A DNA stretch of 62,672 bases from an uncultured Loktanella sp. (lineage in GTDB: Bacteria; Pseudomonadota; Alphaproteobacteria; Rhodobacterales; Rhodobacteraceae). How positions within the stretch are numbered: the first letter of the stretch is position 1; the number at the start of each line of letters is the position of its first letter. The translations under genes were made by a program, and so were the position numbers. Shown here piece after piece: positions 1-8,854 of the stretch. The stretch lies in NCBI GenBank assembly GCA_937132065.1, contig CAKZNT010000011.1, forward strand, positions 1 to 62,672, written 5' to 3'. Under the pieces are notes generated by a model. The model was given only the letters and a program-made list of their open reading frames with translations, did not search any database and was not told where the DNA came from.

Positions 1-65
1 CCCTTGGGCCGTGCTGGCATAACAGGCGGCAGCTTGGATCGCTGTGATTCAAGGCGAATGATTGG

Positions 66-1637
66 ATGAAACACATGACCTCTTTGCGCGACGCTGGGAT
101 GACTTCTAAGGCTTGGCCTTTTGTTGAGGCGCGCACCCTGCTGAAACGGGTGGAAAAATCCGGCAAGGATCATGTGTTGTTTGAAACGGGCTATGGCCCG
201 TCAGGCCTGCCCCATATCGGCACCTTTGGTGAGGTCAGCCGCACAACGATGGTGCGCCGCGCATTTGAGGTGATCTCCGATATTCCAACGCGTCTGATCT
301 GTTTTTCCGACGATCTGGATGGCATGCGCAAAGTGCCGAGCAATGTGCCCAACCCCGAACGGTTGGAGCAATATATGCAGTTGCCGCTGACATCTGTGCC
401 CGATCCGTTTGAAAAATACGAAAGCTTTGGCCACCACAACAATGCGATGTTGCGACGCTTCCTTGATACTTTCGGGTTCGATTACGAATTCATTTCCGGC
501 AAGGAATATTACGAAAGCGGTGCCTTTGACGCTGTGTTGCTGCGGGCGGCGGAAAAATATGATGACGTCATGGCAGTGATGCTGAAATCGTTGCGCGAAG
601 AACGCCGGGAGACCTATTCGATCTTCTTGCCGATGCACCCTGAATCGGGCCGCGTGATGTATGTGCCGATGAAGCATGTGGATGCCAAGGCAGGCACAGT
701 GACGTTTGAGGACGAGACCGGCAAGGAGTTCACCGTGCCGGTTACGGGCGGCAATGTGAAATTGCAGTGGAAACCTGATTTCGGGGCGCGCTGGGCGAGC
801 CTTGGCGTTGATTTTGAGATGTATGGCAAGGACCATGCGACCAATACGCCGATTTATGACGGCATTTGCCGTGTTTTGGGCGGCCGCGCGCCAGAGCATT
901 TCACCTATGAATTGTTTCTGGATGCCGAAGGTCACAAGATTTCCAAGACCTCGGGCAATGGCCTGACAATTGACGAATGGCTGACCTATGCCTCCACGGA
1001 GTCGTTGTCCTACTTTATGTATCAAAAGCCGAAAACCGCCAAGCGGATGCATTTTGATGTGATCCCCAAGGCGGTCGATGAGTATCACCAGCAGTTGCGC
1101 GCCTACCCGACTCAAGATGACGCGGGTAAGTTGAACAACCCTGTGTTCCACATTCATGGCCACAATGTGCCTGCCTCCGATATGGTCGTGCCATTTGCGA
1201 TGTTGCTGAACCTTGCGTCTGTTTCTGGCGCTGAGGACAAGGACACGCTTTGGGGCTTTATCCAACGCTACGCGCCCGAAGCATCCGCGGCGACAAATCC
1301 CCAGATGGATCAGGCGGCAGAATTTGCGGTGCGTTATTACAACGACTTTGTGAAACCGACAAAGGTGTTCCGTGCGCCAAGCGATCAAGAGCGCGCGGCA
1401 ATGGTTGATTTGGTGGCACGTCTCAAGGTTTGGGATGGCGGTTTGGACGCAGAAGCCTTGCAGTCGATGGTCTTTGCTGTTGGCAAGGAACACGCGTTTG
1501 ATCCACTGCGCAACTGGTTCACGGCCCTGTATGAGGTGTTGTTGGGGGCGAGCCAAGGCCCACGTTTTGGCGGGTTTATCGCGCTCTACGGCGTCGATGA
1601 AACCATCGCACTGATCGAAGCCCAGCTCGCGGCGTAA
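66..1637 (+). CDS. lysK: Lysine--tRNA ligase, class I
   Basis: Charges tRNA-Lys with lysine in the cytoplasm. At 523 aa it matches the class I enzyme, which is unrelated in fold to the class II enzyme of E. coli. The Rossmann-fold signatures are visible: PHIGTF at residues 49-54 (HIGH motif) and KISKTSG at 291-297 (KMSKS motif). The start at 66 keeps the full N-terminus; in-frame ATGs at 75 and 99 are possible because no strong ribosome site precedes 66. No second lysyl-tRNA synthetase is seen in the window. The next gene starts 67 bp downstream, inside a long hairpin. The family call is very secure; the exact start is less so. Confidence 0.97.
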   Translation: MKHMTSLRDAGMTSKAWPFVEARTLLKRVEKSGKDHVLFETGYGPSGLPHIGTFGEVSRTTMVRRAFEVISDIPTRLICFSDDLDGMRKVPSNVPNPERLEQYMQLPLTSVPDPFEKYESFGHHNNAMLRRFLDTFGFDYEFISGKEYYESGAFDAVLLRAAEKYDDVMAVMLKSLREERRETYSIFLPMHPESGRVMYVPMKHVDAKAGTVTFEDETGKEFTVPVTGGNVKLQWKPDFGARWASLGVDFEMYGKDHATNTPIYDGICRVLGGRAPEHFTYELFLDAEGHKISKTSGNGLTIDEWLTYASTESLSYFMYQKPKTAKRMHFDVIPKAVDEYHQQLRAYPTQDDAGKLNNPVFHIHGHNVPASDMVVPFAMLLNLASVSGAEDKDTLWGFIQRYAPEASAATNPQMDQAAEFAVRYYNDFVKPTKVFRAPSDQERAAMVDLVARLKVWDGGLDAEALQSMVFAVGKEHAFDPLRNWFTALYEVLLGASQGPRFGGFIALYGVDETIALIEAQLAA

Positions 1638-1655
1638 CGCCAAAATTGAAACTAT

Positions 1656-1705
1656 TTGCCGCCTTCGTCCGTATCTAGGTTAGATTTAACGGATGGAGGC
1701 GGCAA
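1656..1705 (+). promoter_or_regulatory. 16-bp hairpin sequestering the ribosome site of the next gene
   Basis: The arm at 1656-1671 (TTGCCGCCTTCGTCCG) pairs along its whole length with 1690-1705 (CGGATGGAGGCGGCAA), giving 14 Watson-Crick pairs, two G-U pairs and an 18-nt AT-rich loop. The right arm contains the GGAGG at 1695-1699 and ends on the A of the ATG at 1705. As RNA it would hide the ribosome site of the DUF4864 gene. There is no T tract, so a plain terminator is less likely. That it regulates translation is inference. Confidence 0.6.
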
Positions 1706-2109
1706 TGAAACCAGTATTCGCAATCGCGCTAACCTTTTGGATGGGCCTGCAAGCAAGCGCGGCTTACGCCTTGGACGCCATTGAAAACGTCATCTCAGAG
1801 CAGCTTGACGCTTTTAATGATCGCGATATTCCCAAAGCCTATGGATATGCCAGCCCGATGATCAAGCGGATCTTTGGTGGCCACGACAACTTTGCCATGA
1901 TGGTCGAGAGGGCGTTCCCGATGGTATGGGACAACGCGGACAAGCGGTTCATGAGCCTGCGCGAAGAGGCGGGCGCAGTGTTTCAGAAGGTGTTTGTGCG
2001 CGGCGACGATGGGGCGGCCTTCATTCTTGAATACAAAATGATCGAGACCGAGGCAGGCTGGCTTATTGACGGCGTGTCTGTGTTGCCCGCGCCTGACGTC
2101 AGCGCCTAG
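1705..2109 (+). CDS. DUF4864 domain protein, exported
   Basis: A 134-aa protein with an N-terminal signal peptide (MKPVFAIALTFWMG..., likely cleaved after ASAAYA). The rest matches the small DUF4864 family, whose function is unknown: helices with VISEQLDAFNDRDIPKAYGYASP, then a beta-rich half ending EAGWLIDGVSVLP, an NTF2-like layout. The start at 1705 is chosen because GGAGG lies 5 bp upstream; an ATG at 1693 would put extra residues before the signal peptide. It sits 67 bp after lysK and may be read from the same transcript, but its ribosome site lies in the hairpin described separately. Confidence 0.8.
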   Translation: MKPVFAIALTFWMGLQASAAYALDAIENVISEQLDAFNDRDIPKAYGYASPMIKRIFGGHDNFAMMVERAFPMVWDNADKRFMSLREEAGAVFQKVFVRGDDGAAFILEYKMIETEAGWLIDGVSVLPAPDVSA

Positions 2110-2235
2110 GCCCGTTGCGCGCCCCAGCGTGACGGTGCAATTAGCGGCTCTTTACACCTGCCAGATAACTCTATGCGTAAGGGTCCGGTCGTTTTCCGGA
2201 TGCTAAATGCATTGGTTTTCTGGAAAGGTTTATTC

Positions 2236-4524
2236 ATGAATAAGGCGATTACTGACGGAATTGTATTTGCGCCGCTCCCGTTTGCAGCAGGGCTTGGCGT
2301 GTGGTCGAGCGGAGACGGCACACCGGGGTCTGATACATATGCTGTAAGCGGCACAGGCGCGTTTGTCTCTGCGGATCAGGATTTTGCAGGCTGCCTTGAG
2401 GTCCAAAAGACGGCAACAGTCACAAAAGTCCGATATATGGGCGAAACACCGTTGCTCTCTGGATGCTATCTGCGTGTGCGCGCGAAGGTCAAAGCCGTGG
2501 CAGGCCCATTGCCATCAGTGCGCGTGGCAGGTTGGCCCGCGCTTGCAAACGGGAGCAAAGTCAACGGCTTGCAAGAGACTGGACCCAGCGTGCAGTTGAC
2601 GACTTACGGCGAGGTCGTCGAGATTGACGCCATCATTGGCACAGGCAATCGCGCGGGCGTCGATATGGTCTGGGGTGGGGCGGCTTACGGTCACTTCGGT
2701 ATTGATCTGACGGGGCCAAGCGGCGGTTTGGTGCGCGTTGATGACATCGTGATCGAGGACGTCACGAGTGTTTTTGTGCGGGACATGATTTCGCTTGTGG
2801 ATGTGCGTGACTTTGGCGCGATTGGCGATGGGAGCACAGATGATAGTGCCGCCTTCGAAGCCGCAGATGCGGCTGCAAACGGGCGCACAATTCTGGTTTC
2901 CGAAGGTGTGTTCAGGCTCGCCAATGACGTGACTTTGGAGAGCAAGGTTCAGTTTGAAGGCACGGTCACACAGCCTGCCAACAAGCGGTTCATCATGCAA
3001 AAAGAGTATAACTACGAGAGTTATCTCAACGCGTTCGGCGATGAAACGATCGCTTTTAAGAAAGCGTTTCAGGCGCTTTTGAACTTTGCAGATCACGAGT
3101 CGCTGGACTTGGGCGGGCGGCGGATCACATTGGATGAACCGCTTGATATGCAATCTGCGGACCCGTCACGCACGTCATACGCCACGCGCCGCGCAATTCG
3201 TAACGGCCAGTTTCAGGCAAGCGACTCGAGCGGTTGGAACGCGACTGTCGTCACCTCGCAAGGGACCTATTCGACGGCCAATCCGACCCGCCTGTCAAAT
3301 GTCATCAATATTGCCAACGTCAAGGTCGGCTCACTTGTTGAAGGGGCGGGCGTTGGCCGTGAAGTCTATGTGAGCGGCGTCAATGTGGGGGGTAAAATTG
3401 CCTATCTTAGCGCCCCGCTATATGACGCGGCAGGCACGCAGAATTTCACGTTCCGTCGCTTTAAATACCTGCTGGATTTTTCGGGCTTTCAAAGCCTGAG
3501 CCAATTCGTGCTCGATGACATCGAGTTTCAAGGCAACGGGTATGCCAGCGGCGTGATGCTCGCGCCTTCCGGGCTGACGTTTCATGTGCGCGATTGTTTT
3601 TTCACAAAGCCCAAGGACAGAGGTCTGACTTCTATTGGCACGGGTTGCCAAGGGATGATGATCGACCGTTGCCAGTTTAACTCTAACGAGACCGCGCTCA
3701 CGGTGCAGGCGCGTAAATCCATCGCGTTGAACACTAACGCAAATGACGTAAAGGTGCGTGACAACCGCATAATGATGTTCCGCCATTTTGCGGTGATGGG
3801 CGGATCGACCACGGTGATGACGGGTAATCACTGGTTCCAAGGTGACACCCAGCAAGACGGCGTGCGCACGGGCGGTCTGGTGCTGACCTCTCCAAATCCC
3901 TCGTCGACAATTAGCTGTAACTACATCGACAATAACTTCATTGAATGGACCAATGAACATAGCGCCGAGCCAGCGCTAGGGAACCAGTTCTCGTTTGGCG
4001 GGATGACGGTGGCGGGCAATATTTTCTTTGCGTCCAATGTTGCAGCCTCTTTCAAGTTTATTGTGATCAAGCCCTATGGCCCCAACCACTTTATTCATGG
4101 ACTAACAGTGAGCGGGAATGTGTTCCGTTCAATCAACGGGTTCATTGATCGGGTCGAAAAGGTTGATACCACTTTTGCCGATCTGGATTATGGCCGCATC
4201 CGCACGGTCGATTTCTCGGGAAATACGTTTCATGGCGTCAGCAACGAGGTGTTTAACCCTGCCTATCTAACCCATAACCAAGTCTCGACCGCGTCAACAT
4301 GGACCGCAGATACAGATCCGTATTTGCCGTTCCGCGGCCGTGCGCGTTACGTAGATTCTGTCGTGGTTGATGGCGACCTTCGCAATTCAAGCAATGGCCA
4401 AGAGTATATTGCGCCAACGGCTGTAGGTGGCCAAGGGTCTGGAAACCGCAGTGTGAATTTCAAATGGGGCAAGCCTGTGAAAGGGCGGGTGCGCTATATC
4501 GTGCGAATGGATAACCCTCTTTAG
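2236..4524 (+). CDS. Pectate-lyase-fold (parallel beta-helix) protein
   Basis: A 762-aa protein. Residues 1-185 form a beta-rich domain without a clear family, resembling a carbohydrate-binding or adhesin head. At about 188-212 lies VRDFGAIGDGSTDDSAAFEA, the entry motif of the Pectate_lyase_3 / GH28-like beta helix found in polysaccharide lyases, epimerases and phage tail spikes. The rest is rich in short Asn/Gly/Val repeats typical of helix coils. No signal peptide is visible, so export, if any, would need another route. The start at 2236 is preferred over 2173 because TGGAAAGG precedes it by 7 bp. No phage or exopolysaccharide genes flank it. The substrate cannot be told. Confidence 0.7.
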   Translation: MNKAITDGIVFAPLPFAAGLGVWSSGDGTPGSDTYAVSGTGAFVSADQDFAGCLEVQKTATVTKVRYMGETPLLSGCYLRVRAKVKAVAGPLPSVRVAGWPALANGSKVNGLQETGPSVQLTTYGEVVEIDAIIGTGNRAGVDMVWGGAAYGHFGIDLTGPSGGLVRVDDIVIEDVTSVFVRDMISLVDVRDFGAIGDGSTDDSAAFEAADAAANGRTILVSEGVFRLANDVTLESKVQFEGTVTQPANKRFIMQKEYNYESYLNAFGDETIAFKKAFQALLNFADHESLDLGGRRITLDEPLDMQSADPSRTSYATRRAIRNGQFQASDSSGWNATVVTSQGTYSTANPTRLSNVINIANVKVGSLVEGAGVGREVYVSGVNVGGKIAYLSAPLYDAAGTQNFTFRRFKYLLDFSGFQSLSQFVLDDIEFQGNGYASGVMLAPSGLTFHVRDCFFTKPKDRGLTSIGTGCQGMMIDRCQFNSNETALTVQARKSIALNTNANDVKVRDNRIMMFRHFAVMGGSTTVMTGNHWFQGDTQQDGVRTGGLVLTSPNPSSTISCNYIDNNFIEWTNEHSAEPALGNQFSFGGMTVAGNIFFASNVAASFKFIVIKPYGPNHFIHGLTVSGNVFRSINGFIDRVEKVDTTFADLDYGRIRTVDFSGNTFHGVSNEVFNPAYLTHNQVSTASTWTADTDPYLPFRGRARYVDSVVVDGDLRNSSNGQEYIAPTAVGGQGSGNRSVNFKWGKPVKGRVRYIVRMDNPL

Positions 4525-4548
4525 GGTAGGCAGAATGCATTGAAGAGG

Positions 4549-4576
4549 AGGGGCGCGGCATTGCGCCCCTTTTTGT
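4549..4576 (+). terminator. Intrinsic terminator after the beta-helix gene
   Basis: An 8-bp perfect stem (AGGGGCGC at 4549-4556 with GCGCCCCT at 4563-4570) and a 6-nt loop, followed by TTTTTGTTT. It lies 25 bp after the stop at 4524 and separates that gene from the DUF3995 gene. Confidence 0.85.
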
Positions 4577-4603
4577 TTGCCGCATTCGGCGTATGATCCA
4601 TTT

Positions 4604-5008
4604 ATGACGATTCTCGCATCCATCCTGATTGCCCTGCTTGGTGCTGTTGCGCTGATCCATGGGCTATGGGCGATCGGGTTTTGGTTCCCGATCCGTGACG
4701 AGGCGCGTCTGGTCCGCGCTGTTGTCGGTGCAAAAGATGCGTCCCGTATGCCCGGCCCAATTCCATGCAGCTTTGTTGCAGCGGCGTTGCTTGTCGTCAT
4801 TTTTGCACTGTTGTCACCTGCTTACTGGGTGCGTGATCTTGTGCTCTCGATTGCGGCGGTTGCGTTTATTCTGCGTGGTTTTCTCGCGTGGGTTCCGATG
4901 TGGCGCCGTATGACCCCGCAAGAACCCTTCGCGACACTTGACCGTTATGCATACGGGCCGCTTTGTCTTGTGCTTGGGATGGGTATTGTCGTTTTGGTGC
5001 TTGCTTAG
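4604..5008 (+). CDS. DUF3995 membrane protein
   Basis: A 134-aa integral inner-membrane protein with about four hydrophobic segments (residues 2-24, 48-68, 70-92, 112-133). The first carries the HGLWAIGFWFP signature of the DUF3995 family, whose function is unknown. ATG at 4604 is chosen; a TTG at 4577 would overlap the terminator. It converges on the outer-membrane-like gene, and the two stop codons share the four bases TTAG at 5005-5008. Confidence 0.75.
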   Translation: MTILASILIALLGAVALIHGLWAIGFWFPIRDEARLVRAVVGAKDASRMPGPIPCSFVAAALLVVIFALLSPAYWVRDLVLSIAAVAFILRGFLAWVPMWRRMTPQEPFATLDRYAYGPLCLVLGMGIVVLVLA

Positions 5009-5670
5009 AACGTCAACCACGTCTCAAGACGCAGAGCAGACCCTTTGTCGCCCGTCATGGCGTGAACCGAGCCGAGATGCAGCTTTACGTGATCCGAGAA
5101 GTCGTAGATTACCGAGAGCGCAATTTTTGCGTAATAGTCGTCGGTGAATCCCTGACCCGTTTGAAGTTGCGTCATCGTGCGCCAGCGATCATTCCAGCGA
5201 TGGCCCCATGTTGCATCTATCTTTGGCCGAAAAGTGCCCGAATGCGTGCTATAGGTCGCCGTTGCGTCTACGGCCAACCATCCATTTGCCAAGCCGCGCC
5301 CCCACGATAGCCCGCCCCGCATCAATGTCTCAGCGCCGCGATTTGTATCCATTCTTGACCCAAGAGCGAGGCTGGCCGCGAATTTGTTATCGGCGGCAGT
5401 GTCTCCGATTGGAAAGCTTGCAAAGAGGAAGATCGTGCCAATGCGCCCCGCGTCAGCGGTGTGCAAATCCATGCCAACCGTGACGCGCTCGGATAGTCCG
5501 TATTCGGCGTAAAGCGTCGGGTCGTAGTGTACCGGCAGGCGCGCGCCCTCAGAAAGCAGAAAGTTGCCGCCAGCCGCTATGAATAGCTCACCCTCATCGC
5601 GGGCCCACGCGCCAGCAAGGGTGTCGCGCGGAACAAAGACGAGGAGCAGCAATAAGAGCAGTGCGCGCAT
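5005..5670 (-). CDS. Predicted outer-membrane beta-barrel protein
   Basis: A 221-aa protein with a strong signal peptide (MRALLLLLLLVFVPRDTLA-GA) followed by alternating short amphipathic strands with aromatic ends (ELFIAAGGNFLLS, RVTVGMDLHTAD, YYAKIALSVIYDF). It ends in LETWLTF, a terminal Phe as in barrel assembly signals. I do not recognise a named family. The start at 5670 is used because it opens the signal peptide; an ATG at 5694 adds eight polar residues. It is divergent from acs, and the shared 269-bp spacer holds a CtrA-type box about 40 bp upstream of this start. Confidence 0.65.
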   Translation of the reverse strand: MRALLLLLLLVFVPRDTLAGAWARDEGELFIAAGGNFLLSEGARLPVHYDPTLYAEYGLSERVTVGMDLHTADAGRIGTIFLFASFPIGDTAADNKFAASLALGSRMDTNRGAETLMRGGLSWGRGLANGWLAVDATATYSTHSGTFRPKIDATWGHRWNDRWRTMTQLQTGQGFTDDYYAKIALSVIYDFSDHVKLHLGSVHAMTGDKGSALRLETWLTF

Positions 5671-5709
5671 TTCAAACCAAATCGTTTGGTTCAAAATGTC
5701 AGCGAATGG

Positions 5710-5724
5710 TTAACGCCTCATTAA
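5710..5724. promoter_or_regulatory. CtrA-type box (TTAA-N7-TTAA)
   Basis: TTAA at 5710-5713 and TTAA at 5721-5724 are separated by exactly 7 bp, the full-site consensus of the alphaproteobacterial response regulator CtrA. Further TTAAC half-sites follow at 5731 and 5746. The box lies between the outer-membrane-like gene and acs. Regulation by CtrA is inference from the motif. Confidence 0.45.
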
Positions 5725-5860
5725 GAATGCTTAACGCGATAGATTGTTAACAAATTTACAAACAAATGCAGCTTTGGGCGCAAATTTTACAAAATGGCAG
5801 GGCGCTGCTCTGCGCTGGCTTGGAATATCAGGCGAAACCCCACATGATACAGCCCAATAG

Positions 5861-5886
5861 CGCCAGCTTTGAGGAGAAAGCTGGCG
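5861..5886 (+). promoter_or_regulatory. Leader hairpin upstream of acs
   Basis: A perfect 10-bp inverted repeat (CGCCAGCTTT at 5861-5870, AAAGCTGGCG at 5877-5886) closes a GAGGAG loop, 53 bp before the acs start codon. No T tract follows. It could be a transcript-stability element, an operator, or a GA-rich loop presented for binding. Confidence 0.4.
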
Positions 5887-5939
5887 GCGTTGCTTTGGGC
5901 TATGCCTATCGCTTGAACACTTCTTTGGGGGGACTATTT

Positions 5940-7898
5940 ATGTCGGACACTAGCAATCTCTATCCACCTTCGGCGCAAATGGCCGCTGGCGCACACGCAG
6001 ACAAAGCAAAATACGAAGAGATGTATGCAGCATCTGTTGCTGATCCAGAAGCGTTCTGGGCCGAGCATGGCAAGCGTGTTGATTGGATCAAGCCGTTTAC
6101 GAAGGTTAAGTCCACGAACTTCACTATGGGGCAGGTCGGGATCAAGTGGTTCGAAGATGGCACATTGAATATCTCTGCAAACTGCATTGACCGCCATCTC
6201 GCGACGCGACCTGATCAAACCGCGATCATCTGGGAGCCTGATAGCCCCGAGGATGAAGCGCTGCATATTTCCTATCGGGAATTGCACGACAAAACGAGCC
6301 GCATGGCCAATGTCCTCAAGGATATGGGTGTCAGCAAAGGTGACCGCGTTGTTCTTTACCTGCCGATGATCCCCGAGGCAGCCTATGCAATGCTTGCTTG
6401 CGCGCGGATAGGTGCAATCCATTCGATCGTGTTTGCAGGGTTTAGCCCGGATGCGCTGGGCACGCGGATTAACGGGTGTGACGCAAAGGTTCTGATTACG
6501 GCGGACTATGCGCCGCGCGGTGGACGCGCGACACCTCTCAAGTCAAATGCCGATGCGGCATTGCTGCACTGTGATGACCGCGTAAAATGCCTTGTTGTCA
6601 AACGCACTGGCGGCCAGACAACATGGACCGACGGGCGCGACTTTGACTATAATGCGCTTTCGGCTGCGGCCTCCAACGACTGCCCGCCAGAAGAAATGAA
6701 CGCAGAAGATCCGCTGTTCATCCTTTACACCTCTGGCTCCACAGGGATGCCAAAGGGCGTTGTTCATACGACTGGCGGCTATCTGGTCTATGCGTCCATG
6801 ACGCATGAATATACCTTTGACTACCACGAGGGCGAAGTTTTCTGGTGCACGGCTGACGTGGGCTGGGTGACGGGCCATAGCTACATTGTTTACGGCCCGC
6901 TTGCCAACGGCGCGACGACAATCATGTTTGAAGGCGTGCCAACATACCCTGACGCGGGGCGGTTCTGGGAGGTTTGCGCCAAGCATAAGGTGAACCAGTT
7001 CTACACGGCGCCAACGGCTATTCGGGCGTTGATGGGGCAGGGAAACGGCTTTGTTGAGAAGCATGACCTGTCTGACCTGCGCATTCTTGGCACAGTCGGA
7101 GAGCCGATCAATCCAGAAGCATGGAACTGGTATAACGACGTTGTGGGCAAGGGGAAATGCCCCATCGTTGATACGTGGTGGCAAACCGAAACCGGTGGTC
7201 ACCTCCTGACCCCGCTTCCTGGTGCGACAGCAACGAAACCGGGGTCAGCGACATTGCCGTTCTTTGGTATCCAGCCCGTTGTCCTCGAGCCAACGTCGGG
7301 CGAGGAATTGCACGAAAACGGGATCGAAGGGGTCTTGTGCATCAAGGATAGCTGGCCCGGTCAAATGCGCACTGTCTGGGGCGACCATGAACGGTTCGAG
7401 AAAACCTATTTCTCCGACTACAAAGGGTATTACTTTACGGGTGATGGCTGTCGCCGCGATGAAGACGGCTATTACTGGATCACGGGTCGTGTTGACGATG
7501 TGATCAACGTCTCGGGTCACCGCATGGGCACAGCTGAGGTCGAGAGCGCCTTGGTTGCACATGCGACAGTCGCTGAGGCGGCAGTCGTTGGCTACCCGCA
7601 CGACATCAAAGGGCAGGGCATTTATGCCTATGTGACGCTGATGAATGACCAAGAGCCATCCGAAGAGCTGCGCAAAGAGCTTGAAAAATGGGTGCGCTCC
7701 GAGATTGGCCCGATCGCAAAGCCCGATCTGATCCAATGGGCGCCCGGTTTGCCAAAGACGCGGTCAGGCAAAATCATGCGCCGCATTCTGCGCAAGATTG
7801 CAGAAGATGATTTTGGTGCGCTGGGCGATACCTCTACGCTTGCGGACCCGTCGGTCGTTGACGACCTGATCGAAAACCGCATGAACCGTAGCTCGTAG
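5940..7898 (+). CDS. acs: Acetate--CoA ligase
   Basis: Makes acetyl-CoA from acetate, ATP and CoA via acetyl-AMP, feeding acetate into central metabolism. At 652 aa from the chosen ATG it has the usual length. Motifs include the adenylate-forming P-loop [27 protein letters not shown], the hinge region [26 protein letters not shown], and the C-terminal [11 protein letters not shown], whose Lys is the known acetylation switch of the family. The start at 5940 has GGGGGGAC 5-12 bp upstream; the frame stays open back to 5766, but that stretch holds the leader hairpin and CtrA-type region. A strong terminator follows. Confidence 0.97.
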   Translation: MSDTSNLYPPSAQMAAGAHADKAKYEEMYAASVADPEAFWAEHGKRVDWIKPFTKVKSTNFTMGQVGIKWFEDGTLNISANCIDRHLATRPDQTAIIWEPDSPEDEALHISYRELHDKTSRMANVLKDMGVSKGDRVVLYLPMIPEAAYAMLACARIGAIHSIVFAGFSPDALGTRINGCDAKVLITADYAPRGGRATPLKSNADAALLHCDDRVKCLVVKRTGGQTTWTDGRDFDYNALSAAASNDCPPEEMNAEDPLFILYTSGSTGMPKGVVHTTGGYLVYASMTHEYTFDYHEGEVFWCTADVGWVTGHSYIVYGPLANGATTIMFEGVPTYPDAGRFWEVCAKHKVNQFYTAPTAIRALMGQGNGFVEKHDLSDLRILGTVGEPINPEAWNWYNDVVGKGKCPIVDTWWQTETGGHLLTPLPGATATKPGSATLPFFGIQPVVLEPTSGEELHENGIEGVLCIKDSWPGQMRTVWGDHERFEKTYFSDYKGYYFTGDGCRRDEDGYYWITGRVDDVINVSGHRMGTAEVESALVAHATVAEAAVVGYPHDIKGQGIYAYVTLMNDQEPSEELRKELEKWVRSEIGPIAKPDLIQWAPGLPKTRSGKIMRRILRKIAEDDFGALGDTSTLADPSVVDDLIENRMNRSS

Positions 7899-7916
7899 CT
7901 GCATACGAACCAAATT

Positions 7917-7945
7917 GGGCCTCGCAGAAATGCGGGGCCTTTTTT
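7917..7945 (+). terminator. Intrinsic terminator after acs
   Basis: Stem GGCCTCGCA (7918-7926) pairs with TGCGGGGCC (7931-7939) with one G-U pair and a GAAA tetraloop, then TTTTTT. It sits in the 45-bp space between acs and the convergent hemerythrin gene, whose stop codon lies in its T tract. Confidence 0.9.
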
Positions 7946-8513
7946 ATGACAGGCTGGCACTGCCGAATTTCAGGATGACAGGCACAACGAGTTCTTCTTC
8001 GTCATTGAGGTGGCGATCAAGCAGGCGTTCTAGGTCCGTCATCTCTGTTTCAAAGTGCCCGACTGCGGTGCGCATCGTATTCGCCTGATCGCGCTGCTGC
8101 AAAATCCCGTTAGCCCGCTCTACAAATGTGTTGAGCAATTTGTCGATGTCGTGGTGATCCTTGTCGAGGATATCAAAGCCGCTTTCGATGCGGGGGTCTT
8201 TTGTGGCGAGTTGCGGGAAATAATGGGTGTCCTCGATCGTATGATGCTCGTGCAGGCCATTCACAAACATGCCGCCATAGCGTGACAGACGGGAGGCGAA
8301 TGTTGCAGGGTCGATCTTGTTGTCGATAAAAGAGCGGGCATCGCTTTGCATCGTGGCGACGATCTTGCGAAACATCATGTGGCGGTCGAGCCAGAATTTG
8401 ATGAGCCCGTCGAAGTCTGGATCAGTGGCCCACATGTCGCGCGGATAGTCCGCCAAAAGCACCCGAAGCGCATCTGGCAGGCGTTCTCTGTCTGATAGCC
8501 TCAAGTTTTCCAT
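7944..8513 (-). CDS. Hemerythrin-like (HHE) domain protein
   Basis: A 189-aa four-helix-bundle protein with the histidine and acidic ligands of a di-iron HHE site: WLDRHMMF, LHEHHTIEDTHYFP, LDKDHHDID and RHLNDEEELVVP. Such proteins bind oxygen, nitric oxide or iron, or repair iron centres; which applies here cannot be read from the sequence. The start at 8513 is preferred because a GGAG lies about 7 bp upstream, while an ATG at 8525 has none. The upstream 341-bp spacer is shared with oppA. Confidence 0.88.
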   Translation of the reverse strand: MENLRLSDRERLPDALRVLLADYPRDMWATDPDFDGLIKFWLDRHMMFRKIVATMQSDARSFIDNKIDPATFASRLSRYGGMFVNGLHEHHTIEDTHYFPQLATKDPRIESGFDILDKDHHDIDKLLNTFVERANGILQQRDQANTMRTAVGHFETEMTDLERLLDRHLNDEEELVVPVILKFGSASLS

Positions 8514-8671
8514 AGGTGGCTCCATTAAGTGATGCGCATTAGCTATGTGGGGGCAGGGCTAAAAACCAGCTCTGTTTTCGGCATTCGAATCAGCTTGCTG
8601 AGGACGTGGCTGATCGTCTGGGCGCGTGAATTTTGATTTTGGATACATTTTTTTCACAATATTGCGCTGAT

Positions 8672-8742
8672 AACTCAAAATTTTTACTAATATTAAACGT
8701 GAACTCAGTTTCGCGGCGTGTCGTTAAGTCAACTCAAAATTG
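8672..8742. promoter_or_regulatory. Three AACTCA direct repeats upstream of oppA
   Basis: AACTCAAAATT at 8672, AACTCAGTTT at 8702 and AACTCAAAATT at 8731 occur at 30- and 29-bp spacing (about three helical turns) in an AT-rich part of the 341-bp spacer between the hemerythrin gene and oppA. The spacer (8514-8854) holds no gene that I can support. The repeats may be an operator array for the opp operon; this is inference. Confidence 0.4.
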
Positions 8743-8854
8743 CACTTGCCATTTGCGAAGGGACGACAAACACTGCTGCATCGGCGCCCAAAGCGGCGCA
8801 TGAGATAATGGAAATATGGGCCGGTTTAACGGCGCGTTTGAACGGGAGAAATTC

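Noticed and set aside
201-1643. 480-aa open frame antisense to lysK
   Set aside because: It is a mirror of the lysK codon pattern; the translation is rich in His/Arg/Cys and matches no fold, while lysK on the other strand is unambiguous.
2236-4524. Prophage tail-spike gene
   Set aside because: The fold fits, but there are no other phage genes, integrase or att-like repeats around it.
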